In this document: piece by piece, positions 52,281-61,918 of the stretch
Numbering within the stretch: position 1 is the first letter of the stretch
How the letters are laid out: every line of letters starts with the position of its first letter
Assembly (NCBI RefSeq): GCF_947492365.1
Contig: NZ_CANLMB010000001.1
Coordinates: 806,001 to 870,000 of the forward strand
Direction: 5' to 3'
Source of the DNA: an uncultured Erythrobacter sp.
Lineage (GTDB): Bacteria > Pseudomonadota > Alphaproteobacteria > Sphingomonadales > Sphingomonadaceae
DNA length: 64,000 nucleotides
The notes under the pieces: generated by a model
What the model was told of the DNA's origin: nothing
The model's input: the letters and a program-made list of their open reading frames with translations, nothing else
Databases searched by the model: none
Position numbers and translations under genes: made by a program

Positions 52281-52790
52281 TCAGCGCTCATCCCCAGCAG
52301 CGCGGATCTCGGCAGTGAATTTGTGGGTGCGCCCGCCCGATACTTTAAGCGTAATATCGGTGGTCCCGCCCGGTTGGAGATCCGCCGATACGCCTTCAGC
52401 CATCACATGCAGATCGCCGGGTTTGAACTCGATTTCAGTGCCATTGGTGACAGGGATGGGCAGGGCTTCCATCATCTGCACCTGGAAATCATATTCGCCA
52501 TATTGGTGCATCATCGCATTTTCGGCTCCCTCGACTGAAAAACGGTCCAGTGAGAAGGCGCGTTCGCCCTCATAGGAAAAGTCGAAGTAGATCGCCGCCG
52601 GGTTGCCTTCTACCGGGGCAAGCACCATCCGTGCGTTCTCGATCGTGATCCCCTCGATCACGTCTTCGGGCGCTGCTTCGGCAGTATCCGCCTGCTCTGA
52701 GCCGCAAGCGCTGAGCGCCAGTGTTGAAGCCGCCGCGAGGCCTATTATGGTCCGCCTGAATGTCGATCCTGTCGCGATTTTTGCCATCAC
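52281..52790 (-). CDS. Copper chaperone PCu(A)C lipoprotein
   Basis: 169 aa. Lipobox LALSAC after an N-terminal hydrophobic stretch. The Cu(I)-binding signature is spread as MMHQYGEYD, QVQMMEAL and DLHVMAEG, in line with the H(M)x10Mx21HxM pattern. PCu(A)C delivers copper to the CuA centre of cytochrome oxidase in the periplasm. A second ATG follows immediately, so the start could be 52787. No Sco gene is adjacent. Confidence 0.85.
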   Translation of the reverse strand: MMAKIATGSTFRRTIIGLAAASTLALSACGSEQADTAEAAPEDVIEGITIENARMVLAPVEGNPAAIYFDFSYEGERAFSLDRFSVEGAENAMMHQYGEYDFQVQMMEALPIPVTNGTEIEFKPGDLHVMAEGVSADLQPGGTTDITLKVSGGRTHKFTAEIRAAGDER

Positions 52791-52838
52791 AAAAATTGTC
52801 CCTCCTGTGGAATGCGCAAAAACTAGAGGGTCCGGCTT

Positions 52839-52869
52839 CTTGTGCCAAGCGAAACCGCACCTATATCCG
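52839..52869 (+). promoter_or_regulatory. Heat-shock (sigma-32) type promoter of dnaK
   Basis: CTTG at 52839-52842, exactly 17 bases, then CCTATATCCG at 52860-52869. This matches the alphaproteobacterial heat-shock consensus CTTG-N17/18-CYTATNTNNG at every defined position. Transcription would start near 52874, giving a leader of about 94 bases before the dnaK ATG. No CIRCE element is seen. Confidence 0.75.
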
Positions 52870-52967
52870 CCTCACATTCGAGCCGCCGAGCCGCTTTGCC
52901 CGAAGGATTTACCGCAGGGGAAGCGCATGGTGCGGTGTCCAACTAACGTCCTAAGGATGGGGTAATA

Positions 52968-54902
<1,935 letters not shown>

Positions 54903-54921
54903 GCAAACAACCGATAGTGAC

Positions 54922-54959
54922 CGGCCCCTTATCTGCGCACATCCGCAGGTGAGGGGCCG
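54922..54959 (+). promoter_or_regulatory. Stem-loop between dnaK and dnaJ
   Basis: CGGCCCCT (54922-54929) pairs with AGGGGCCG (54952-54959), enclosing CTGCG/CGCAG around a CACATC loop. No T-run follows, so it is not a classic terminator. It may stabilise the dnaK message or reduce read-through to dnaJ. Confidence 0.6.
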
Positions 54960-54976
54960 TTCGACAGGTGACACCG

Positions 54977-56113
54977 ATGGCCGCGACCCAGACCGACTAT
55001 TACCAGACGCTTCAAGTCGCGCGCGATGCCGATGGGGCAACGCTCAAGAGCGCCTATCGCAAGCTCGCAATGAAGTGGCATCCGGATCGCAATCCGGGTG
55101 ACGCGCAGGCCGAGGCAAACTTCAAGGCCTGCAACGAGGCCTATGAGTGCCTCAAAGACCCTCAGAAACGCGCCGCATACGACCGGTTCGGCCATGAAGC
55201 CTTCACCCAAGGCATGAATGGCGGCGGCGGTGGCGGCGGTCAGGACGGCTTTGCCGATATTGGCGACATTTTCGAAACGATCTTCGGCAGTGCCTTTGGC
55301 GGCGGCGGAATGGGCGGCGCGCGTCAGCAACAGCGCCGCGGCGCAGACCTGCGCTATGACATGGAAGTCACGCTGGACGAGGCGTTCCACGGCAAATCGA
55401 CCGAAATCGAGATCGAAGTCTCGCAAAGCTGCCAAACCTGCGAAGGATCTGGCGCGAAACCGGGCACTTCGGAACGCATGTGCAATCTGTGTCACGGGCG
55501 CGGATCAGTTCGGGCGAAGCAAGGCCTGTTCGTGGTCGAGCGCCCATGCCCGACTTGCAGTGGCCGCGGCCAGGTGATCGAAGACCCTTGCGGCGAATGT
55601 CGCGGGGAAGGGCGGGTTGACCGTCCGCAAGCGCTCGCGGTCGACATTCCGCCCGGCGTCGATACCGGCACCCGCATCCGCCTGTCAGGCAAGGGCGAGG
55701 CGGGCGCACGCGGAGCGCCGTCGGGTGATCTCTACATCTTCGTCCACGTCAAACCGCACACTCTGTTCGAACGCGAAGGCACCACTCTGGCGACCCGCGT
55801 TCCGGTCAGTTTCACCACGGCGGCCCTCGGCGGCAGCGTCGATATCCCCGATCTCGACGGCAGCACCAACACGATCGAGATTCCCGTCGGCATCCAGTCG
55901 GGCAAGCAGCTGCGCGTGCGCGGCGCCGGCATGCCGGTCCTGCAAGGGCGTGGGCGCGGCGACATGGTGGTCGAGATCAAGGTCGAAACCCCGACCAAAC
56001 TCAGCCGCAAGCAGAAAGAGATTCTGCAAGAATTCCGCGACACCGAGACGGGCGATGAATGCCCCGAAAGCCGCAGCTTCTTCAGCAAGTTGAAGGACGC
56101 GTTTGGGGCTTAG
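54977..56113 (+). CDS. dnaJ: Co-chaperone DnaJ
   Basis: 378 aa from ATG 54977 (a GTG at 54968 adds three residues). J domain with KLAMKWHPDRNPGD (HPD motif) and YDRFGHEAF; Gly-rich linker (about 80-115, GGGGGGGQDGF and GGGGMGG); four CxxCxGxG-type zinc repeats (CQTCEGSG, CNLCHGRG, CPTCSGRG, CGECRGEG); C-terminal substrate domains. All Cys pairs are intact. Confidence 0.96.
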   Translation: MAATQTDYYQTLQVARDADGATLKSAYRKLAMKWHPDRNPGDAQAEANFKACNEAYECLKDPQKRAAYDRFGHEAFTQGMNGGGGGGGQDGFADIGDIFETIFGSAFGGGGMGGARQQQRRGADLRYDMEVTLDEAFHGKSTEIEIEVSQSCQTCEGSGAKPGTSERMCNLCHGRGSVRAKQGLFVVERPCPTCSGRGQVIEDPCGECRGEGRVDRPQALAVDIPPGVDTGTRIRLSGKGEAGARGAPSGDLYIFVHVKPHTLFEREGTTLATRVPVSFTTAALGGSVDIPDLDGSTNTIEIPVGIQSGKQLRVRGAGMPVLQGRGRGDMVVEIKVETPTKLSRKQKEILQEFRDTETGDECPESRSFFSKLKDAFGA

Positions 56114-56194
56114 ACGGTGCGTAACCGACGCGACCTCTGGCTCGACAGTCGCATGATCGGTGGTTAGTCCTCTTCGGCGAAGAGGAGAATCCCC

Positions 56195-57091
56195 ATGAAC
56201 CGTCTCGCCACCATCGCACTCGCCACCACAATCAGCCTCGCGGCAACCTCTGCCACCGCGCAGCGCAATCTCGATGATGTCGAGATCACCACGCAGGAAA
56301 TCGCGCCCGGTGTCGCGGTTCTATTCGGCGCGGGTGGGAATATCGGCGTGAGCCACGGCGAAGACGCGACCATCATCATCGACGATCAATTCGCGCCGCT
56401 TTCGGGCAAGATCGAACGCGCTATCGCCAATCTCGGTGCAACGCCGGTCAAATATGTGGTCAACACGCACTGGCACTTCGACCACACCGGCGGGAACGAG
56501 CATTTCGGCGGTACCGGCGCGACAATATTTGCGCATGACAATGTTCGCGTGCGCATGATCGCGGGCTCAGGCGAAGGCGCGCGGTTCCCTGTCCCGCCAG
56601 CACCCGATGCGGCGCTGCCCGTAGTTACCTATCCGCAAGGCATGCGCTTCCACCTCAATGGCGATACGATCAACGTCATGTTCCTTGGCGGTGGCCACAC
56701 CGACGGAGACAGCGTGGTGTTTTGGGAGGAGGACAATATCGTCCATATGGGCGATCTCTATTTCAACATCCCCGGCTATCCGTACATCGACATCGCATCA
56801 GGCGGGAATGTCTACAACGCGCTCACTTCGCTCAGCACAGTGATCGCGACAATTGACGATGAGACCCAGGTGATCCCTGGTCACGGTCCAATGTCGAACA
56901 AGGCAGAACTCACCGCCTTCCGCGACATGATTGCCGAAGCGGTATCGCGGGTCGAAGCCGCACGCGCAGAAGGCCTGTCACTCGAAGAAACAGTGGCCGC
57001 AGACCTGCTCTCCGATTTCGACCGAGGCGAGGGCGGCTTTATCGACGCCGATGCCTTTGTGACCGCGATCTGGAACAGCGAGAAAGACTGA
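56195..57091 (+). CDS. Secreted MBL-fold metallo-hydrolase
   Basis: 298 aa with a signal peptide ending at TSATAQ. Zinc ligands are in VVNTHWHFDHTGGNEHF (HxHxDH), FLGGGHTDGDSVVF and VIPGHGPM. It resembles the periplasmic MBL hydrolases related to quinoprotein-associated SoxH and cyclase types. Subclass B beta-lactamase activity cannot be claimed. It is unrelated in detail to the membrane-anchored MBL protein at 227-1138. Confidence 0.83.
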   Translation: MNRLATIALATTISLAATSATAQRNLDDVEITTQEIAPGVAVLFGAGGNIGVSHGEDATIIIDDQFAPLSGKIERAIANLGATPVKYVVNTHWHFDHTGGNEHFGGTGATIFAHDNVRVRMIAGSGEGARFPVPPAPDAALPVVTYPQGMRFHLNGDTINVMFLGGGHTDGDSVVFWEEDNIVHMGDLYFNIPGYPYIDIASGGNVYNALTSLSTVIATIDDETQVIPGHGPMSNKAELTAFRDMIAEAVSRVEAARAEGLSLEETVAADLLSDFDRGEGGFIDADAFVTAIWNSEKD

Positions 57092-57095
57092 TTAG

Positions 57096-59435
57096 CTAGC
57101 CTAGCCTTTCGCTCACTTCGGCTCTTAGCTGGTTGAGCAGGCTTTGTTGGCAGCGGCCGGCGGCGCTTTCTTCGTCCAGGATCGCAAGGAAAGCGTCGCG
57201 CTTGGCCGTGCGGATCATGTCGCGGTTCAATCCGCCTTCCACGGTTGATGCAACCACGTCGATCATCCGCTCAGCCCCGTGCAAGCGACCCCACAGATAG
57301 TCGTTCTCGCGGTAAGCGCGGCTGAAGAACGCGCCGAAATTGTAGAACTCGATGCCGCGCAAGGTCGCCTGCGTGCCCCCCTCGCGGATTGAAAGCGCAT
57401 CATCGGGGGAAATCCGGTCGATTTTGACTGGATTGTATTCTCCCAGCCGCTCGCGCTGGGTCAGGGGCAGGGTGGCGACGTCGTAAAAGGGAAAGCCGAG
57501 ATAGGTGAGCAGCATGCGCCGCTTCAAATTTTTGGGCATCTGGTCGAGCGCGTCGGCAAACATTTGCTCCGCCTCGAGGTCGGTTTCGGGCAGCAGCCGC
57601 GTCTGGCTCAGGAAATCGAGCACTTCGCCCGGTTCCTCAAGCACGCGCAGGGCTTTCCGCCCGAATCCCTCACCCAGTTTCGCCGTCAGTATCGCGGCAT
57701 CATCGGCGCGGCGATAGATCGAGAGGATCTCGAAAATCCTCTCCCGCGCCAGATCGAGCGCGTCGTCGGGAATCTCGGGATCGACCTCCCAATCGCGCGA
57801 GAGCCTGCGGGCGAGCAATTGAAGCCGCCTGATGCGGAATCCGATATCGTGCGCGCGGAAAAAGGCGATGGCTTCGTCATTCGCACCGCCGCTTTCTTCG
57901 GTCAGCGTTTCGAGTCCGCGCGCCTCCATCTCGTGCCGCAGCGCCGCCGCAATCGGTCCGCAATCGGTCAATGCCAGATCGGGCGCAGCTGCGTGGGTTA
58001 GGTGGGCGAGCCGGTCTATGATCGAGGAATATTTGGTCTGGGCGTAAGCACCAAAAGCATAACCTGCGCGCTCGGCTGCGGCCTGCTGCGCCTTTGCCCG
58101 CCAACCGGAAAGACGCCGTGGATTGGGGCTGTCCATGAAGAAGGTCATGCCGAACAATTTCTCGACCGCGCGGTCGATCTCCGGTCGCAGGCCCTGGACG
58201 ATCCGGTTGAGCCTCTGGGCATCGCGCGATTGCTGCTCGATCCGCTCCAGATCGTCGCGGATCGGTTGTTCGCGCGGAATGGTCGATAGCGAGCCAAAGA
58301 TCGCGGCGAACCAACCGACTTCGTCAAGCGGTTCCTCGCCTGCATCGCTGCCAACGCTGGATCGGTCGGGGCGCGGATCGATATAGACGAAACGCCGGTC
58401 CACTTCGCGCTGCGAGGTACGGCCCTCGATGGCCTCCAGCGCTGCGCCAAAGGGTTTGTTGACTAGAACCGACCCGTCGATCAGCGCGACGCTGTCCAGA
58501 GTGCCGTCGCGCATATGGACGGGCATTACTCGGTTGAGGAAACTGCCGCGCGTCTCCCAATGATGGCCCTCGCTCTCGGCCAGTCCGTCAATCTCGCGTA
58601 GGGATAGCGGCGGGAAAGCTCCGGGGAAGCTCGCGGTCGCTCGCGCGGCCATAACCAGCTCAAGCCGGTCCGCCAGATCGCTGCCCGATCCTTGCGGAAC
58701 CAGCCCGCGAAAGTCGATTGGCATACGATGCTCGGTTTCCTGAATGACCGGCGGCGAATTCAGCCGAAGCATCTCCGGATGGCCGCGAAAGTCGGTCACG
58801 GTTACCAGCAGATCGACCGGATGAAGCGGCGGGAGCAGCGGCGGGCCGTGCTCGCTATTGGCCATGCTTGACAGCGCTTCAAACAGCATCGCGGAAAAGC
58901 GGCTGCCGGAAAATGGCGGTTCGAACCAGCGCCCGCGTACGAGCTGCGAGACCTTGTGGCGCACCTCTTTACGCGTTTCCGGCGAGACGCTTTCGCTCAC
59001 CGCATTGCCGGGGCGGCGCAGAAACCAGTCTACAACCGGTTGAAACCAGATCTTTGCATAGCGCCACATCGGCTGCGCTTTGGGATCGGTCAGCTCGCTA
59101 ACATCGGCATTTTCGAGCCACAGATCAGTCAGCGGCTCAAGCGAGTGGCCGGAATGGATCGCCTGCGCGAGAAACACCGCGTTGATGCCGCCCGCGCTTG
59201 CTCCGGTGAGAATATCGGGCAGCACCCTAAGACGCAGCTGTTTCTCGCTTGCTATCTCTTCCAGAAAGTCTCGGTAAACTCCTGCAACACCCCCAACCCG
59301 CTCCATGTCAGGCGAGTGGAAACACCGGCTAGCGCGGGCAAGGTGCCAGACCTCTTTCGTGACGCCGTGCATATAGACCGCAAGGCTGACGCCGCCATAG
59401 CAGACGAGTGCGAGACGAAGTTCCTTTTGCCGCAT
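57096..59435 (-). CDS. Patatin-like phospholipase with DUF3376 C-terminal region
   Basis: 779 aa from ATG 59435. The patatin domain (about 1-330) has an oxyanion-type CYGGVSLAVYMHGV, the nucleophile elbow GASAGGIN, and the dyad Asp in ALIDGSVLVNKP. The long C-terminal part is helical and charged and corresponds to DUF3376 of patatin-like proteins known mainly from actinobacteria and alphaproteobacteria. It has no signal peptide, so is likely cytoplasmic or membrane-peripheral. The substrate is unknown. Start codons face radA 70 bases away. Confidence 0.83.
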   Translation of the reverse strand: MRQKELRLALVCYGGVSLAVYMHGVTKEVWHLARASRCFHSPDMERVGGVAGVYRDFLEEIASEKQLRLRVLPDILTGASAGGINAVFLAQAIHSGHSLEPLTDLWLENADVSELTDPKAQPMWRYAKIWFQPVVDWFLRRPGNAVSESVSPETRKEVRHKVSQLVRGRWFEPPFSGSRFSAMLFEALSSMANSEHGPPLLPPLHPVDLLVTVTDFRGHPEMLRLNSPPVIQETEHRMPIDFRGLVPQGSGSDLADRLELVMAARATASFPGAFPPLSLREIDGLAESEGHHWETRGSFLNRVMPVHMRDGTLDSVALIDGSVLVNKPFGAALEAIEGRTSQREVDRRFVYIDPRPDRSSVGSDAGEEPLDEVGWFAAIFGSLSTIPREQPIRDDLERIEQQSRDAQRLNRIVQGLRPEIDRAVEKLFGMTFFMDSPNPRRLSGWRAKAQQAAAERAGYAFGAYAQTKYSSIIDRLAHLTHAAAPDLALTDCGPIAAALRHEMEARGLETLTEESGGANDEAIAFFRAHDIGFRIRRLQLLARRLSRDWEVDPEIPDDALDLARERIFEILSIYRRADDAAILTAKLGEGFGRKALRVLEEPGEVLDFLSQTRLLPETDLEAEQMFADALDQMPKNLKRRMLLTYLGFPFYDVATLPLTQRERLGEYNPVKIDRISPDDALSIREGGTQATLRGIEFYNFGAFFSRAYRENDYLWGRLHGAERMIDVVASTVEGGLNRDMIRTAKRDAFLAILDEESAAGRCQQSLLNQLRAEVSERLG

Positions 59436-59505
59436 CGCGCACAGATGGCGTGGATAGCGTGAGTTTGCAATTGCGTTCCTCAAATGTTCTGTTTACGGCT
59501 GCGCC

Positions 59506-60873
59506 ATGGCCAAGACAAAAAAGCGATTTGTTTGCGCGAATTGCGGCTCGGTTAGCCCGCGCTGGCAGGGGCAATGCGCCGATTGCGGGGAATGGAACAC
59601 GCTCACCGAAGATGCACCTGCGACAGTCTTTTCGCAAAAGCATGATCTATCGAGCGGGGGGCGCTCTCTCCAGTTCGTTCCGCTTAACCGGCCTGCTGAA
59701 CTGCCGGTGCGCAAATCAACGGGTTTGGCCGAGTTCGACCGCGCGCTGGGCGGCGGGATTGTGCCGGGTTCAGCGGTTTTGATGAGCGGCGATCCGGGGA
59801 TCGGCAAATCGACCCTGCTGCTCCAAACCGCAGCGACCATCGCGCGCGGCGGCAATGATGTCGTCTATATCAGCGGCGAAGAGGCGGCAGGGCAGGTGCG
59901 GCTGAGGGCCAAGCGGCTTGGCGTTGCCGATGCGCCGATCCGGCTCGCTTCGGATACGTCGGTGCGCGATATTCTGACGACATTGGGGCAAGGCGATCCG
60001 CCTGCCCTGTTGGTGGTCGATTCGATCCAGACCATGCACTCCGATACGATCGAAGGCGCGCCCGGCACGGTCAGTCAGGTCCGCGGCTGTGCGCTCGAAC
60101 TGATCCGCTACGCCAAGGCGAGTGGCTGCGCGCTGATGCTGGTCGGTCATGTGACCAAGGACGGCAACATCGCGGGGCCGCGGGTGCTCGAACATATGGT
60201 CGATGTCGTGATGAGCTTCGAAGGCGAGCGCAGCCATCAATATCGCATCCTGCGCGCGCTCAAGAACCGCTTTGGCGCTGTCGATGAAATCGGTGTGTTC
60301 TCGATGGCAAGCGAGGGGCTGGAGGAAGTCTCGAACCCCTCCCTGTTGTTCCTTTCGGGGCGCGATCAACCGCTCGCCGGAAGCGCAGTCTTCCCGGCAC
60401 TTGAGGGGACGCGCCCGGTTCTGGTCGAGATTCAGGCGCTGATTGTGCGGCTGCAATCGGGTGCTACCCCGCGCCGCGCAGTAGTGGGGTGGGACAATGG
60501 CAGGCTGGCGATGCTGCTTGCCGTGCTCGAATCGCGCTGCGGACTCAATTTTTCCTCGGCAGAGGTCTATCTCAACATTGCGGGTGGATATCGCCTGTCT
60601 GATCCTGCGGCTGATCTGGCGGTCGCAGCGGCGCTTGTGTCGGCGCTCGCGGACAAGCCCTTGCCGGACAAATCGGCATGGTTTGGCGAGGTTTCGCTCG
60701 CTGGAGAGATTCGCCCCGTCGCACACGCAGAGCTGCGTTTGCGTGAGGCTGCGAAGCTCGGGTTTACAAGAGGCTACGGTCCATCTGATGCAAAGACCGG
60801 CTCATCGACGCTTGATTACCGGTCGGTGAATGGACTGGCGATGCTCGTTGACCAGGTGATGGGCAGTCAATAG
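59506..60873 (+). CDS. radA: DNA repair protein RadA
   Basis: 455 aa. N-terminal zinc finger CANCGSVSPRWQGQCADC; RecA-like ATPase with GDPGIGKSTLLLQ (Walker A), VVDSIQTMHSD, the RadA-specific LKNRFGAVDEIGVF (KNRFG) and a C-terminal Lon-like domain with GGYRLSDPAADLAVAAAL. It processes recombination intermediates by branch migration. First gene of a radA-cvpA-IscU-like run. Confidence 0.96.
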   Translation: MAKTKKRFVCANCGSVSPRWQGQCADCGEWNTLTEDAPATVFSQKHDLSSGGRSLQFVPLNRPAELPVRKSTGLAEFDRALGGGIVPGSAVLMSGDPGIGKSTLLLQTAATIARGGNDVVYISGEEAAGQVRLRAKRLGVADAPIRLASDTSVRDILTTLGQGDPPALLVVDSIQTMHSDTIEGAPGTVSQVRGCALELIRYAKASGCALMLVGHVTKDGNIAGPRVLEHMVDVVMSFEGERSHQYRILRALKNRFGAVDEIGVFSMASEGLEEVSNPSLLFLSGRDQPLAGSAVFPALEGTRPVLVEIQALIVRLQSGATPRRAVVGWDNGRLAMLLAVLESRCGLNFSSAEVYLNIAGGYRLSDPAADLAVAAALVSALADKPLPDKSAWFGEVSLAGEIRPVAHAELRLREAAKLGFTRGYGPSDAKTGSSTLDYRSVNGLAMLVDQVMGSQ

Positions 60874-60886
60874 TCCGCATATTGCA

Positions 60887-61426
60887 ATGACTGGCTTTGA
60901 CATCATCGTTCTCATCATCGTCGCGGTAGCGGCAATCGGAGGATTTCTGCGCGGGCTTGTGCAGGAAGTGCTGAGCCTCGCCGCATGGATATTGGCGGCA
61001 TTTTCGGTCTACTATCTGCACGGTTATCTGACCGAGTTCCTGCGCGGCTATTACGATGCGGACCCGGCGACATCGATCCTCTCTTTCGCTTTGCTGCTGC
61101 TCATCCCATATGCCGCGATGAAGGTGATTGCAGGCAATGTCGGCGAAGCCTCACGCGGATCGATCCTCGGCCCGATTGACCGGGTGCTCGGCTTTGGCTT
61201 TGGCGCGGTGAAGGGTGCTTTGATCGTGGTCTTTGCGTTTTCTGTGCTGGTGCTCGGCTTTGATACGGTGTGGGGCCATCAGGGCCGGCCAAACTGGATC
61301 ACCCAGGCGCGCACCTATCCGGCAGCCGATGCTTTCTCGCGCGAGTTGGTGACGATGATTGCCGATAGGCGCGCGCGGCTTCAAGGCGAAGCAGAGGCCC
61401 GTGCGGCAGAGGACGCGGCCGAGTAA
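60887..61426 (+). CDS. cvpA: CvpA family membrane protein
   Basis: 179 aa. Four hydrophobic segments (about 5-25, 28-48, 64-82, 100-122) with FLRGLVQEVLSLAAWILA and GPIDRVLGFGFGAVKG, typical of CvpA, then a charged tail. In E. coli CvpA is needed for colicin V production and envelope stress tolerance. 13 bases after radA; its TAA shares a base with the next gene's ATG. Confidence 0.9.
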   Translation: MTGFDIIVLIIVAVAAIGGFLRGLVQEVLSLAAWILAAFSVYYLHGYLTEFLRGYYDADPATSILSFALLLLIPYAAMKVIAGNVGEASRGSILGPIDRVLGFGFGAVKGALIVVFAFSVLVLGFDTVWGHQGRPNWITQARTYPAADAFSRELVTMIADRRARLQGEAEARAAEDAAE

Positions 61427-61842
61427 TGTCGCAGGCTGATTCCGCGGCCAAGCTTTACACTCCGAATTTGCTGGCGCTCTCGGTAGAGCTCGCCGCATTC
61501 CCGCATGATCCCAACGCTGCATTTCAAGGCCGCGCCTCCTCGCGCACTTGCGGCAGCGAGGTCTTGCTGAGCGCGTCCAATGCACAGCTGGGCCAGTTAG
61601 GGCTGCAAGTGGCGGCCTGCGCAGTGGGTCAGGCGGCGGCGGCTTTGTTTGCCGTTGCGGCTCCTGGAAAAGATGCAGCTTCGCTTGAAGCGCAGATGCA
61701 ATCGCTCGAACAATGGTTGGCTGGCGAGGGCGAGGCACCTGACTTGGCGCGCATCCACTTGATCGAACCAGCGCGCGCTTATCCCGCTCGTCACGCCGCC
61801 ATTCTGCTGCCGTGGAGAGCCGCGCTCGACGCGCTAGCCTAA
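61426..61842 (+). CDS. IscU/NifU-N-like Fe-S scaffold protein (lacking one ligand Cys)
   Basis: 138 aa with the NifU_N fold. The first two IscU-type Cys positions are present (SRTCGSEV and AACAVGQAAA), but the third, normally HC near the C-terminus, reads ARHAAILLPWRAAL. The overlap TAATG with cvpA indicates co-translation. In sphingomonads such genes are annotated as Fe-S assembly scaffold proteins. With one Cys missing it may bind clusters weakly or have a different role. Confidence 0.7.
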   Translation: MSQADSAAKLYTPNLLALSVELAAFPHDPNAAFQGRASSRTCGSEVLLSASNAQLGQLGLQVAACAVGQAAAALFAVAAPGKDAASLEAQMQSLEQWLAGEGEAPDLARIHLIEPARAYPARHAAILLPWRAALDALA

Positions 61843-61918
61843 CCGCCGCTCACCCGCTACACGCCTTTGCTTGCACCAGCCCGCAGGGAGACGGGCGCAA
61901 TTGGGGAACTTTGGGGTT

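Noticed and set aside
55215..55320. GGC-rich simple repeat in dnaJ
   Set aside because: It is the normal Gly-rich linker of DnaJ, not an inserted repeat.
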